Assembly: GCA_038501785.1 (NCBI GenBank)
Contig: JBAMJR010000009.1
Span: 5,510,001-5,574,000 of the forward strand
Length of the DNA stretch: 64,000 nucleotides
Direction of reading: 5' to 3'
Origin: Myoxocephalus aenaeus
Taxonomy: Eukaryota > Chordata > Actinopteri > Perciformes > Cottidae
How positions within the stretch are numbered: position 1 is the first letter of the stretch; every line of letters begins with the position of its first letter. The notes beneath the pieces are model-generated. The model did no database searches. It saw only the letters and a program-made list of their open reading frames with translations, and was not told the origin of the DNA. A program made the position numbers and the translations under genes. Of this stretch, positions 43,370 through 56,545 are shown in pieces.

Positions 43370-43605
43370 GGAACATGAATGTCTAGTACAAATGTCAGGG
43401 CAACCCATCCGAGACAATAGTGGTTGAGACATTTCACTTTAAGGCAAACATGTCAACCTCATGGTGGAACTGGAGGGAAAAGTCAGAGGATCACCAAAGT
43501 CAGTTATCCACATCAGCTGGGAATCACGAATGTCTGGACAACATTTTACGACAATCCATTCAGTAATTTCGGAGATATTTCAATCTGGACATTGATGGTA
43601 AACAT
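43370..43605. repeat. Dispersed fish repeat (GTCAACCTCATGGTGG type)
   Basis: CATGTCAACCTCATGGTGG, AAAGTCAGAGGATCACCAAA and GGAGATATTTCAATCTGGAC are signature phrases of a fish repeat that usually ends in a GGACATTG-like motif. The part before it (43375-43440) looks like a second, partial copy. Confidence 0.7.
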
Positions 43606-46480
43606 AAATTAACAGCTGCAGCTCTACTGACCAAATTAAATATTACTGCGTTGCTTCTGGTTGCATGTTTGTCCATTTATTCATCAGCCGTAATAATGGA
43701 GATACTGAGCAGAACAGAACAGTTTGTGTTCTTGCTTTTGTCTGCTTCTGCAGCAGATTGACTTCCAGTCAATAATAGACCCCAATAGAGGCCTTATCTC
43801 CTCTGCTTCAAAGACCGTGTGTCAAAGCTGCAAACGCATGACTCTTTAATGGCTGAACGCTGAGATTACAGGACGGGATCACAATTGAAGACTGCGGATC
43901 AAAGTTGGGAGCTTTTTATTTGTAATTATTTGCTTTCTCTGCGGCACAATGGAGAGGAGATACGGGGTCAGATAAAAGTGTTTACCAAAATGTTACGAGA
44001 ACCAACACGGAGAGAGGGAGGGCCGGGGGACGAGAGTAAAGCTGTTAATATCACACCGTGGTGACCTCACTGGAACATGGAAACATGTCTCCTCTTGAGT
44101 TTGTCTGTATGCCGGAGCAGATGGGACGTCGTAAAACCAGGAGATCAAAGGAGGCTGACACAGGACCGGTTGTTTCCTCTGCCAAAACATACTTCAGCAA
44201 AGAAAGACAAAAACTCAGCATTTATCTTTTGAAGTCATGACATGGAGATGGAATTTTACTGCGTTTTTATAATTGATGATTTTCAGACTAATAAAATGCC
44301 AAAAAACTATTGACCTGTGGATACAGTACTTGTATGTAATCAATATGTTTCTTCTCCTACTGTACAGTTGGACAAGCATGAGCATAAGGCATGAATTTGA
44401 CCACCTCTGAAACCCCCCTCTTTACTTTATGGGGTTGGAATTTCCTAATAATTTCCCTGGAAAGAAAAACATATTCTAGTACTAATTATAGTGGAAATGT
44501 TGTTTTCCTCAAAAGAAAAGACCATTAAAACACTTAATGTATTGGCCATTTATGATTGTAAACTTTATTCTTCATATATGTTGCATTGTATGATTGACTT
44601 TCTTTGTTCACTATATTTTGTACCTAACTACATTGTCCTTTTCATTAAATCTAGCGTTACCAAACGTGTTCTGTTTATGTGAGCTAAAAGAAATAGAGTT
44701 AAAAGCACTTATTTGTGTACGTCCTCCTTTATATCATGACCTCAAGAAGAGGTTATTTAATCAAATTAATAGGGATGGTTGTTGCTTTAAAAAAATAAAA
44801 AAAGTGTTTGCATTTTATTTAGAAATGTTCTATATATTTAATTATTTATTTTTAATTGTAATTTTATTTAGTTTATGTGTGAAAACGTGTTTTACTTTCT
44901 TAGACAATCGGTTGTCAGAAAGTAAATGATAACAAATGAGAGATCACTGTTGAATATCTAATTAAAACTCAATAAATACAAATCCCCACGAGACAGATGT
45001 TTTAGATGAATGGCATGACGTGGCCGCGCTCCCTCCTCCCTCCTTGATTGGTTTTTATATGTTATCTACTCAGGAGGAAAAATCCATTTCAGGTGCTCAT
45101 GCAGCGGCGCAGGGACAGATGGTGGCATATGTAATGATTACAGAATCCCCACGTTAAAATACTTTAATTACTAAGTCAATAATGGCTGCAACAATTGCTG
45201 GACCTTTAGTGTAAAAACAACAGAAGGCAGAAGGCAAACTTTGGGCCAATGTTTAACCAGAACTTTGCATTAGAGGCGATCCAGACTTCCTCTATACCTC
45301 ACAGACTGTACAGTTGAAACCTGGTGTATCTGCAATGAGGAACAACATTATGCACAATGTTATAACAGTTTCAGCCCTAAAAATACAAAATAAATAAAAA
45401 GGATTAATGTTTAAAAATGATTTGTTTTTATTGTACTGTTCCAAGAGACCCAGTCCTCATGGATGTTTTATTTAATTCTCACTTTTTCAGTTATATTTAT
45501 TTTGTTAGATTTGTATTAGCAAATGGTAAAGTCTGTTTTGCAAATGAAATATTGAAGTTTAAATGCTAATAAAATGTAAAAAGATGAAAAAAAAAGATGA
45601 AGATGAATCAATTGTTTGATGGAATACACTAATATAATCAAGAATCAGAAAATGGAACAAAAGAAAGTAATGACTGAAAGCACTTTACAATTAATTTAGT
45701 TTTTTTAATTTTAATTTTTAATTTTAAAGACATTAAAGGACATATAATCATGAATTGACCGATTTGATTACATGTTTATGTTTCATTGTTTTTTTAAATA
45801 TTTTTTAGGCTTTTACATTATTAAATAAAACATACAAAACTACACGGTCTGTAAGTATTCCATTGGTTCACTCCAGACTCAATGATCTGCACTGTTTAGG
45901 CTTTTTACATTTGAAATGATGTTCTATTGATACAGGCGATGGACAATGCAACACAATATAATATATACTATATAACATGTACAGTCAACCCTTATCTGTA
46001 TAAAGTATACAATATTGACTGTATATTTATTTAAGAGGTTACAGAGGAGTTGGTTCAGTTATTATTTATGCTGCTTTATCTGACCGAATAATGTTAAATA
46101 TAAGGATAAGCATATATAGTGAAAGGCTAAAACTGACATATACTGAAAGGAACAGTTAATGCAGGTAATTTACCTGATATGCAACAGTTAAGAGGTTCTA
46201 GACTTCTCTTTCTCTAGTTTCCTATGTGTCTTTTCCATGGGGTAAGCATTAGATGTAGTTCTCCAAGATTCCACTAGAGGGCAACACACTCACATATTTA
46301 ACTGCTTTAGGTGTACCAGTGCTGAAGGCGTCTGCGTTTGCTCAGGAGAGAAAGAGGGAGCAGCAGATTCAAACAAAAGTTCATTGATTTCCATTAAAGA
46401 AAAGTCTCTTAAAATGTCTTTCAGTGCAGAAAATCCAAGGTCTCCATCCACAAAAAATAAATAAAAAAGCTGAAATCATG
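43606..46480. other. Intergenic, possible conserved non-coding DNA
   Basis: No exon found. Two stretches, about 43680-44000 and 45000-45200, are non-repetitive with mixed composition and homeobox-like TAATTA or ATTA motifs. The rest is AT-rich. Confidence 0.5.
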
Positions 46481-47045
46481 TAAGGGCTGCACGGTGGTGT
46501 TGTGCCTCCACTGTCGCCTCACAGCAAGAGGAACAATGCATGTTTAGGGTCATCTAAACAAGACATGCAGTTTAGGGTCATCTGGTTTGTTGAGGTTTAC
46601 ACTGTAAAGGCTTCCTGTAAGGAGATGTCTCATGAATCTGACTAACTTACTAATTACATCAAAAGATTATTTAATATGAACTAATAATAAGAGCCCAAAG
46701 AATCCATAACTCTCGCTGTACGTATAGTATAATATTACTATGGGCTTTTACAAATGTGAATATATTTTTTTTATATATTGGGTTCAGTTGAAGTTCAAGG
46801 TCTAGTTTATTGATATATACATTCAAAGTATATATCAATAATAGATATGCCCTCTGCTCTCTGAACCCCTAAAACAATAAATCATAAGAATAAATATAAG
46901 AAAACACAAAGATACACAAATAATTTAACAAATCCTACAAAAATGAATCACTGTGAGATAATTAAAGTGCTTGGAGTTCAGTAATCTGATCGCCTGATGG
47001 TAAAAGGTGAGCACGGTCTGATGGCCATGGATGATCGCTGTGAAT
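46481..47045. repeat. Two dispersed repeat fragments
   Basis: 46481-46530 has CTGCACGGTGGTGTTGTGCC and CACTGTCGCCTCACAGCAAG, a phrase common in fish repeats. About 46790-47045 (GTTCAAGGTCTAGTTTATTG, then CTTGGAGTTCAGTAATCTGA and CCTGATGGTAAAAGGTGAGC) resembles the 3' end of a LINE-type repeat in reverse orientation. Neither has a coding frame. Confidence 0.5.
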
Positions 47046-49505
<2,460 letters not shown>

Positions 49506-49599
49506 ACCCCACACTGGCCAGTGCCACAGGTATTTCTCTCCCTGGTGGTGAATATCTGGGAGGACTATGCAAACACTCAGTGTGTGCGTCCACAGTATG

Positions 49600-49866
49600 T
49601 GTGTATTTGTGGGTGTGTATAGCTCATGTTGTGGGGACATAAATCTGATTACATAGTGACATTGTGGGGACTCACTTTACTTTTGGGGACTAAATGAGAG
49701 TCTCCATAAAGTAAATCATTACATTTTAGGAAGAGGACTTGGTTTAAATTCAGGGTAAGGTTAGGTTGAGGTTGAGGTAAGGATATGGGTTAAGATTAAT
49801 TAAGTAGCAGCTATGGTTAGGGTAAGTCTCCGGGAAATGAATGTAAGTCAATGTAATGTCCTCACG

Positions 49867-49868
<2 letters not shown>
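49600..49868. repeat. Dispersed fish repeat (TGTGGGGAC / GGTTAGGGTAAG type)
   Basis: TTGTGGGGACATAAATCTGA, ACATTGTGGGGACTCACTTT, GGTTAGGTTGAGGTTGAGG and AATGAATGTAAGTCAATGTA are phrases of a well-known fish repeat that is often bounded by TG microsatellites, as it is here. Confidence 0.75.

Positions 49869-49937
<69 letters not shown>
49869..49937. repeat. (TG)n microsatellite
   Basis: About 69 bp of TG, on the far side of the repeat at 49600. Confidence 0.97.
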
Positions 49938-49940
<3 letters not shown>

Positions 49941-50319
49941 AGATTGTGTGTACAGGAGAGTGTATACATGCATTTTCAAGGCAACCTCTTTTATTCTATG
50001 TCTTGGTCAAATGATATCTATTGAATTATGTTTTATTAGAGAGTAGGTAATTAGTTAGTGTATGGTCCAAGAACAAAAACAAATATTTAAAGAGTTGGTC
50101 ATTACAAAGTTGAGTAATGTGGGATGATGTGGGATTAAAACCAATCAATTTTGTTTTACTTTTCAATATAAGAGGTCAAATTTCAATGTTAAGGCATAAA
50201 GTGGATACAACCAATATCTTTACAACAACAACAATGTATCAATTGACGATATAAAATCAATGTGAAAGGGATCGGTCAAAGAGATGAGCCTATAATTATC
50301 ACCCAACGCTGCAGCTCCT

Positions 50320-50575
50320 CTCGGCTTTATGGAGCTTTATAGTGAGTCTACTAAATTTCTAGCTGTCTGGCCTGTAACTTTACTGTGTTGGTTCAGTCTC
50401 ACTGCTCTCTTAGTATCATATTCAGAGAAAATTCTCCTAGATGTGCTAAGTAACTAGCCGGTGAACATATTGGGGCATTGAGCAGCCAGAGAGCCAGATA
50501 TTTCCCTCAGGAGTGGGTAGAGACCAAAATCAGAGCTAAAAGAGAGTTTTGACTTACATTCATGAGTTTTACATG
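50320..50575. repeat. Dispersed fish repeat (AGCCAGATATTTCCCTCAGG type)
   Basis: CTGTAACTTTACTGTGTTGG, GCTAAGTAACTAGCCGGTGA and CAGCCAGAGAGCCAGATATT occur in the order seen in a common percomorph repeat. No coding frame. Confidence 0.65.
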
Positions 50576-51195
50576 AACACGTTAATTTATGAAGACATAA
50601 CTTGTCAATGTTGTGTTCACAACTTGCTTTAGTGTGTATACGTGGGTTTGCCTGCATGTGTGTGGACCCCAGGAAGAAAAGCCAATGGTTGTGTTAGTGC
50701 TAAAAAAACTAAAGAATAAAGATGGTGTTATTATTTTGTTTTTTCTTACTCAATAAAAAGAACATAACCAACAATGTGATTTGATACACATTGTTGTAGA
50801 AATAATGTATTGTTGGTTTTACACTAACTTACAAACTTACACTCACACTAACTTACAAATTAAAGTAATTTACAAAACTTAACCTTCAGGTCGATGACTG
50901 CCCTGAATAGTGCTTTTGTATTATCCATATACAAAAAAAACATAGTTTAATTTCATCGTTTATCTTCATGAAGTGACATGTTTTGTTATTGAAAGTCTGA
51001 CAAACCTTTTTCTCATAGTTTGAGTTAAAGCAATGAGGACTTGAGTTCGACAGAGAGAGAAGATACACTTGAGTGTGAGTGCAAACTCAAATACAATTTT
51101 TCATCTCTCATTCACACAAAAATACATTCTCACAGTATAAAAGAAACAAACTATTTACCAGAGTCAAGCAATATGAGCCACTCAGAAAGATACAG
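50576..51195. other. Intergenic, nothing recognised
   Basis: AT-rich sequence with a repeated ACTAACTTACAAA motif near 50823-50862. No exon or named repeat. Confidence 0.6.
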
Positions 51196-51269
51196 AAAAG
51201 ACAACATAAAAGACTTTAGTGGCGTCTGCTTAGGAGCAGACGCCACTAAAGTCTTTTATGTTGTCTTTT
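51196..51269. repeat. Perfect 35-bp inverted repeat with 4-nt loop
   Basis: Arm 51196-51230 is exactly the reverse complement of 51235-51269; the loop is TAGG. The 74-nt fold-back has no mismatch. No TIR or target duplication typical of a known transposon is apparent. Confidence 0.95.
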
Positions 51270-51479
51270 ATGGACTCTTCCCTGACTTGGCTCACCTTGG
51301 CAAGACCAACATACATTAATAAGACTCCTAATAGCGGCTTTATTAAATCAAAGTTGAATTTAATATCCAAGTTTAAAGTGGGAGACTTGGATTTCTCAGT
51401 TTTGGCCTTGTAATTTGCGTCTTTCACATTTTCAAGTGTGTATTTAGCTTTTTAATGCTTAGAGCTGCTATTGATAAAA

Positions 51480-51900
51480 ACTGTGCATATTCTAACTCAA
51501 AAGGCAAAGTCAGTTTTATTTGTCACTTCTTCCATATTGTGCAAACATACAGAGGACCTGAAATTATGTTTCTCTACTGTCTGAAAAAAAGTGAATAGTG
51601 CAACATTTAAAAAAGTAAAAAATAGACAACATATAACATATAAACATATAAACAACGTCTAAACTAGACAACATATAACATATAAACAACATATAAACAT
51701 ATAAACATAGTGCAGAAACATAAAGTGAATAGTGCACATTTAAAAAAAAAAGAAGGAAAAAATAGACAACATATAACATATAAACATAGTGCAAAGACAT
51801 ATAAACATAGTGCAAAGACATATAACATATAGCGCAAAAACAGATTAGGAAACTATTTAAGTGTGCGTTAATAGCAGCGGTCAGACAGTTTAGCAGCAAC
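51480..51900. repeat. Retroelement-like repeat with an ACATATAAACAT array
   Basis: AGTCAGTTTTATTTGTCACT at 51509 opens a repeat typical of fish LINE/SINE 3' ends in reverse orientation. It continues into multiple irregular copies of AACATATAAACATA with TAGTGCAAAGACATA spacers (about 51620-51840). It ends near CAGCAGCGGTCAGACAG. Confidence 0.55.
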
Positions 51901-53110
51901 TCAAGAGGAGATACAATATTGAATTGAAGACAAATTTCCTTGTTAACTTAAAACAGTGCATACATCATGTCAGGCAGATACACATCAGCCAGCAGAAATA
52001 AAATAATAATGCAACAGCTTGCACTTCATTTAATGCAGTTTCAAAAGTGAATGGATTTCTTCATTCTCTCACATGGCACAAAACAGAAAGCACATGAATA
52101 CCACTTGAGGTAAAAAAAAAAACTGTCTCTCGGAGACAGTGATAAGTAAAAGTTACAGAAAGAAAGGAAAGGAATTATTCTTTGTGCCATTTATACCCTG
52201 TGTACTCAGCACTTAAAACATCCAAGGTAAAAGCACTAGCGTTTCTTTGTGGACGTAATGCTTCTTTTCTTCAGTCGTCTCAATGAAGCTGGGAAGTCTT
52301 TGCTACACGTGTCAGAACTTTGTTCCACCAGTGTATTCATGGGTCAGTAAGTGTCACGTTGCAAAGCTATTCATGGTAAACACTGCAAAGTCTGAGTTCT
52401 CCTATACAATCTGATAGGACACTAGTTGACTCTATGGTGGCCCTCAGTTTCCTTAAATACTAACATGTATGTGCTTAGAAATAACCGAATCACTGCTTCA
52501 ATATGGTTACTATAACTCATCTATAACAACAATAAATGGAGACATATACTGAGATTATTTTTCATCAGATAAATCATATTGGATTCTCCAAACAAAAGAA
52601 TGGATGACATGTTGAAGGACTTACAAGACCTCTTCACAAGTAGGTCTTGTATTAGTAGTATTCCAGACAACCAGATGGAAACAGATGACCTGAAATCCGC
52701 CAAAGCAAAACAGTTGGTTGCCTGCAATAAGTAGGCAGCAGAACATTCATGATGAGGGAAAACATCCAGGCAATCAACAACAACAAAAGTAAAAATGTGC
52801 TGCGATTTTTGCCGGAGAAACTACAGCTGTACAGTAGAAAGAAGCCGTGAGTTGGAGCTGGTGTGTGACATTCTTCGTACCTGGCTTACTGAGTTAGCGG
52901 GCTAATTTTCAGGATAAGATGACGTAGATCAGGCTTTTCCGTTCTTCGAAGCAAGCTTAGATAAATCACCATAGCAACACAGTCAAAAATGTAAACCTGC
53001 TCCAGCGCAGGCTTACTGAAATTCACTGGATAAGCTGGCCACTCCCACCGGACAAAAAAGGCAGCTCACTTCCTCATTGATGAAGGAGCGATATTAGTTA
53101 TATTAGTTTT
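51901..53110. other. Intergenic with left flank of a Harbinger fossil
   Basis: No confident gene. A 72-bp exon-like block lies at 52275-52346. From about 52860 the sequence (AACCTGCTCCAGCGCAGGCT, TTACTGAAATTCACTGGATA) looks like the non-coding leader of a PIF/Harbinger element. Confidence 0.5.
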
Positions 53111-53432
53111 ATAGGGAGAGAGTTCTTCAAGATCGCCACGATCCGTTCTCACATCAGGATGACTTCCTGTACGCGGCGCTATAGATTCTGCCGACAAGGA
53201 ATCATTTATTTACGAGAGCTTCTGGAGCCGTACACACGTGCACCGTGCACACGGCGCAGCAGAGCATCGACCGTCTCACAGACTGGATCACAGACCGTCT
53301 CACAGACTCTATGCAGCCTTGCGCTTTTTTGCGAGCGGTACATTTCTGTACAGTGTCGGCGATGCAGAGAACATCGGGAAAGCCGCTGCATGCCGTGCTG
53401 TCCGTAACATTTATTTAGCGCTTAACTTATAG
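53111..53432 (+). pseudogene. HARBI1-like (PIF/Harbinger) transposase fragment, frameshifted
   Basis: The N-terminal part of a Harbinger-type transposase is spread over at least two frames. YRFCRQGIIYLRELLEPYTR and SRASTVSQT are in one, ALRFFASGTFLYSVGDAENI and GKAAACRAVRNIYLAL in another. A short tandem duplication (GACCGTCTCACAGACT, copied with GATCACA between) sits at the frame change, about 53268-53310. The catalytic DDE region is absent. A dead transposon, not a host gene. Confidence 0.85.
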
Positions 53433-55290
53433 ATGTGTTGAAAGCATTCATAATTATATGACAATTATATATTAGTACACCATACATATCATTACTGTAG
53501 AACATGATTAAGGTGATCGTGATAAGTATAGTATCACTAATTAATATCATATGTCATCATCATAATGGTATTATTCTGGTTTACACGGTTTACATTATAC
53601 CTTGCTGACTTTAATGCTAATTATATTCCATCCCTTTGTCATTTCTGCCTTATAATTTTCACTTCAATTTTCACAATATTGCTCTTGTCAGATTGTATTT
53701 GTATTCCTATTTCTATATTTCACATCCTTCTCGTTATATATTCATTCAATCATATATTACAGCAGTGGTTGTTGCAGACCCACGTTGCAGAGATTTGTGT
53801 GCACTTTTATAACTTCTCATTAGATTATGTTCTGTGCAAAGTGTTCAAAGTTTTTCTAATGATGCAAGTCCTATGTTTGTTTGTTTTTTGGTTAGATCGA
53901 AGAAACTAAAATACTTTGCAACAACGTCCCAAAGTGCTTTTAGAGCCGTAACATACCCAGACACAACACATAAGATCATTCTTTAGTTTTAAGTTATTTA
54001 AGGAATGTTGTCAGGGATAATTTTTTGCAGTTCAGTGTCAACATATTGTTACTTACCACATTCATGAACATATTTCATAATAATAACGTTGATAAAAGAC
54101 ATAATCTGGGCAGCGTTACTTTTCTCCCAAAACATATTTCTTGTTGCAGAAATATAATTTCTAGGAGACACGACTGAACAGACTTATACAGGCATTAACA
54201 ACAACAACAAATACACTTTAAAAAATAGTTGGTGAACACCTCTACTCATTTTCTCAGTTGCTTGATGTGTGTAAGACTGATATATTGAAATTTGATTCAT
54301 GTTTTTGAATAGAAATGAAATCAAACACATTTGAGACCTCTGTATAATCCTCTTGAAGTTTGGGGGTCTCTTTTCGTTCATCACCTAACAGGTAGGTCAA
54401 CTAGGCCAGGCTCTGAAAATGCAAAGTGATCCTTTAAAGATGATCGACCACAAAAGCTAAAAGTAACTGAAGGACTGATGTGACACATCCACCATACAGC
54501 GTTATGATCATATGAATGCAATAATGAAAAATGAAAGCAAATTCACTTTAGAGAATATTCCGTCCAAGGGCACCTGTTGTTTACTGGGCTTTTACATGAA
54601 TGGCAGACAATCATTTTGGTGAAACCTTGTCCCTTGAACCTTGAGCAAATTGTTTCCAATTCTGAATGCCACCAAATGCATCAGAAATACATTTCAGCTT
54701 TGCACTGCTAATGGACATTTAACCAGCCGAATGTTGAGAGGAAAATTAGAAAAAAGCAACTTTTTAAAAAACCTATATCCCATAAAAAGGATTCCCTTTG
54801 ACTACAATTCAGTCACAGAGGGGACAAAGTATGTTCTTTCCAATAAATGTCCTTGAGCGTATAACAGCCATGTTTCCCTCACGTTTGAGAGGAATAGGGC
54901 ACTTGTTGCCAGACACTTAAAGGGAGAAACATCATCTCTGAGTTTCAGTGAAGAAAGATCTGAAAACCACCAGCTCGTCTACAACGAAGGACTTTTTACA
55001 GCAGAGACGAGTTTTTAACTGTATTCTAAAGTCATAATTTTTTATTTAAAAGAAGCTGGTGAAAACCATTGAATGTGGTCCAGTCAGCAGCAAATCTTCA
55101 CAAGTGAAGCTGCAACCATGAAGTGCTTTGAATAATCGACTAATCATTTTTGTTATTTATAACAAAACGTCCTGTTTTATACGTTTTTTAATTAGAAAAA
55201 GCAACTAAAGCTGTTAGATAAACGTCGTGTAATAACAAGCACAATATTTCCCCTTGAACCATCGTGTGAGTAGATGGAACAAGTGACATT
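53433..55290. other. Intergenic, one short repeat
   Basis: AT-rich. TACAGCAGTGGTTGTTGCAGAC at about 53758 recurs 7.1 kb downstream (near 60860). No exon found. Confidence 0.6.
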
Positions 55291-56085
55291 AAAAGACTCA
55301 GGGAAAGTACCTAAAATTCATACTTAAAGGCGACATATCATGCGAAGCCAGCGGCTTGCAGCTAATAATGCTAACAGCGCAAACAACGTCAACAGCGCTA
55401 ACAGAGCTAATAGGTTTTACCTGAGAGTGGGTGCCATGCTTCCATAATGACCGCATGGGTTGGTCATATGATCGCAGTGCAGAGCGGCGGCCATGGGCTT
55501 GCCAGTGGTGCACAACAGAGAGACTCACATGCCTTAACACTTGGAGGTCTGGGGGTCAATTTCTTGATTTTTCTTGATTTTACATACTTTTTAAATTCCC
55601 CTTTTTTAAAGTCACTAGCATATGATACATAATCATGTGTTGTATATCAAAAAATACAGAACAATCTCAGCTATCTATATAATGAGGCACCATTGTCCCA
55701 AAGGCACAAGTGTAAATATGAAAATATGACTAAAGCTGAAAAATGTAATCTTGATTTTGGAAATGTCTCATATTTCTTGTGAAAACATAACTTTACTCCG
55801 GTGGGATATCGGTTTTGGTGATGGAAATTGGTTTACCAAAGGTCTTAGGTTCACAAAAGCAGTGAAATATATGAATAAAATGGTAGACACATGTAATTTA
55901 ATGTCTAAAACCAAATTTATTATTATATGGTGGGGATGAGGAGCTGTGGCTGGCTTTGCGGCCTGCTAGGTGATGTGTTCAGGCAGGCAGACGGACAGGG
56001 AGGCTGCTGCAGCGATGCTGCATGTTGTCCTCTGGACCCTCACAGCTCTGAATCCACTCTGTAAAATACATTAATACAGTCAGTA
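55291..56085. repeat. Composite of dispersed repeat pieces
   Basis: GGCGACATATCATGCGAAG near 55327 is a phrase common at the ends of fish MITE-like repeats. The rest has GCTAA/GCGCTAAC runs and an AT-rich middle. The class and exact limits are uncertain. Confidence 0.4.
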
Positions 56086-56545
56086 TGAGTTCACTGTAAG
56101 AAAGTTAACGTGATAGAGACAACAGTTGATTATGCACCGTTCAGTCATAGACACGGAAGATAACAGCCAACACGGCACTATTTAGTGACGCGCTAACCGC
56201 TACGAAGCTCTCGTCAACACACAAATGTTATTTACTGTCTTACAAACATATAATGGAGGTCCAGCACTACTGGTCGTACTATGTTCACTGTAACAAGTTA
56301 ACGTGATAGATTCAACAATTGATTATGCCCCGTTCAGTCATATATACGGATGATAACAGCCAAAACGGCACTGTGTAGTGACGTGCTAACCGCTACGAAG
56401 CTCTCGTCAACACACACGTTATGTTATTTACTGTCTTATAAACATATAATGGAGGTCCAGCACTACTGGTCGTACTATGTTCACTGTAACAAGTTAACGT
56501 GATAGATTCAACAATTGATTACTCACCGTTCAGTCTCACAGAAAC
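56086..56545. repeat. Tandem repeat, unit about 195 bp, 2.3 copies
   Basis: The phrase TCACTGTAA followed by GTTAACGTGATAGA begins at 56091, 56285 and 56481 (spacing 194 and 196). Copies two and three are closer to each other than to copy one. Each contains GTGCTAACCGCTACGAAGCT-like and ACATATAATGGAGGTCCAGC phrases. Confidence 0.92.

Noticed and set aside
55291..56545. Possible long terminal repeat element
   Set aside because: No TG...CA ends, primer-binding site or retroviral coding sequence could be seen.
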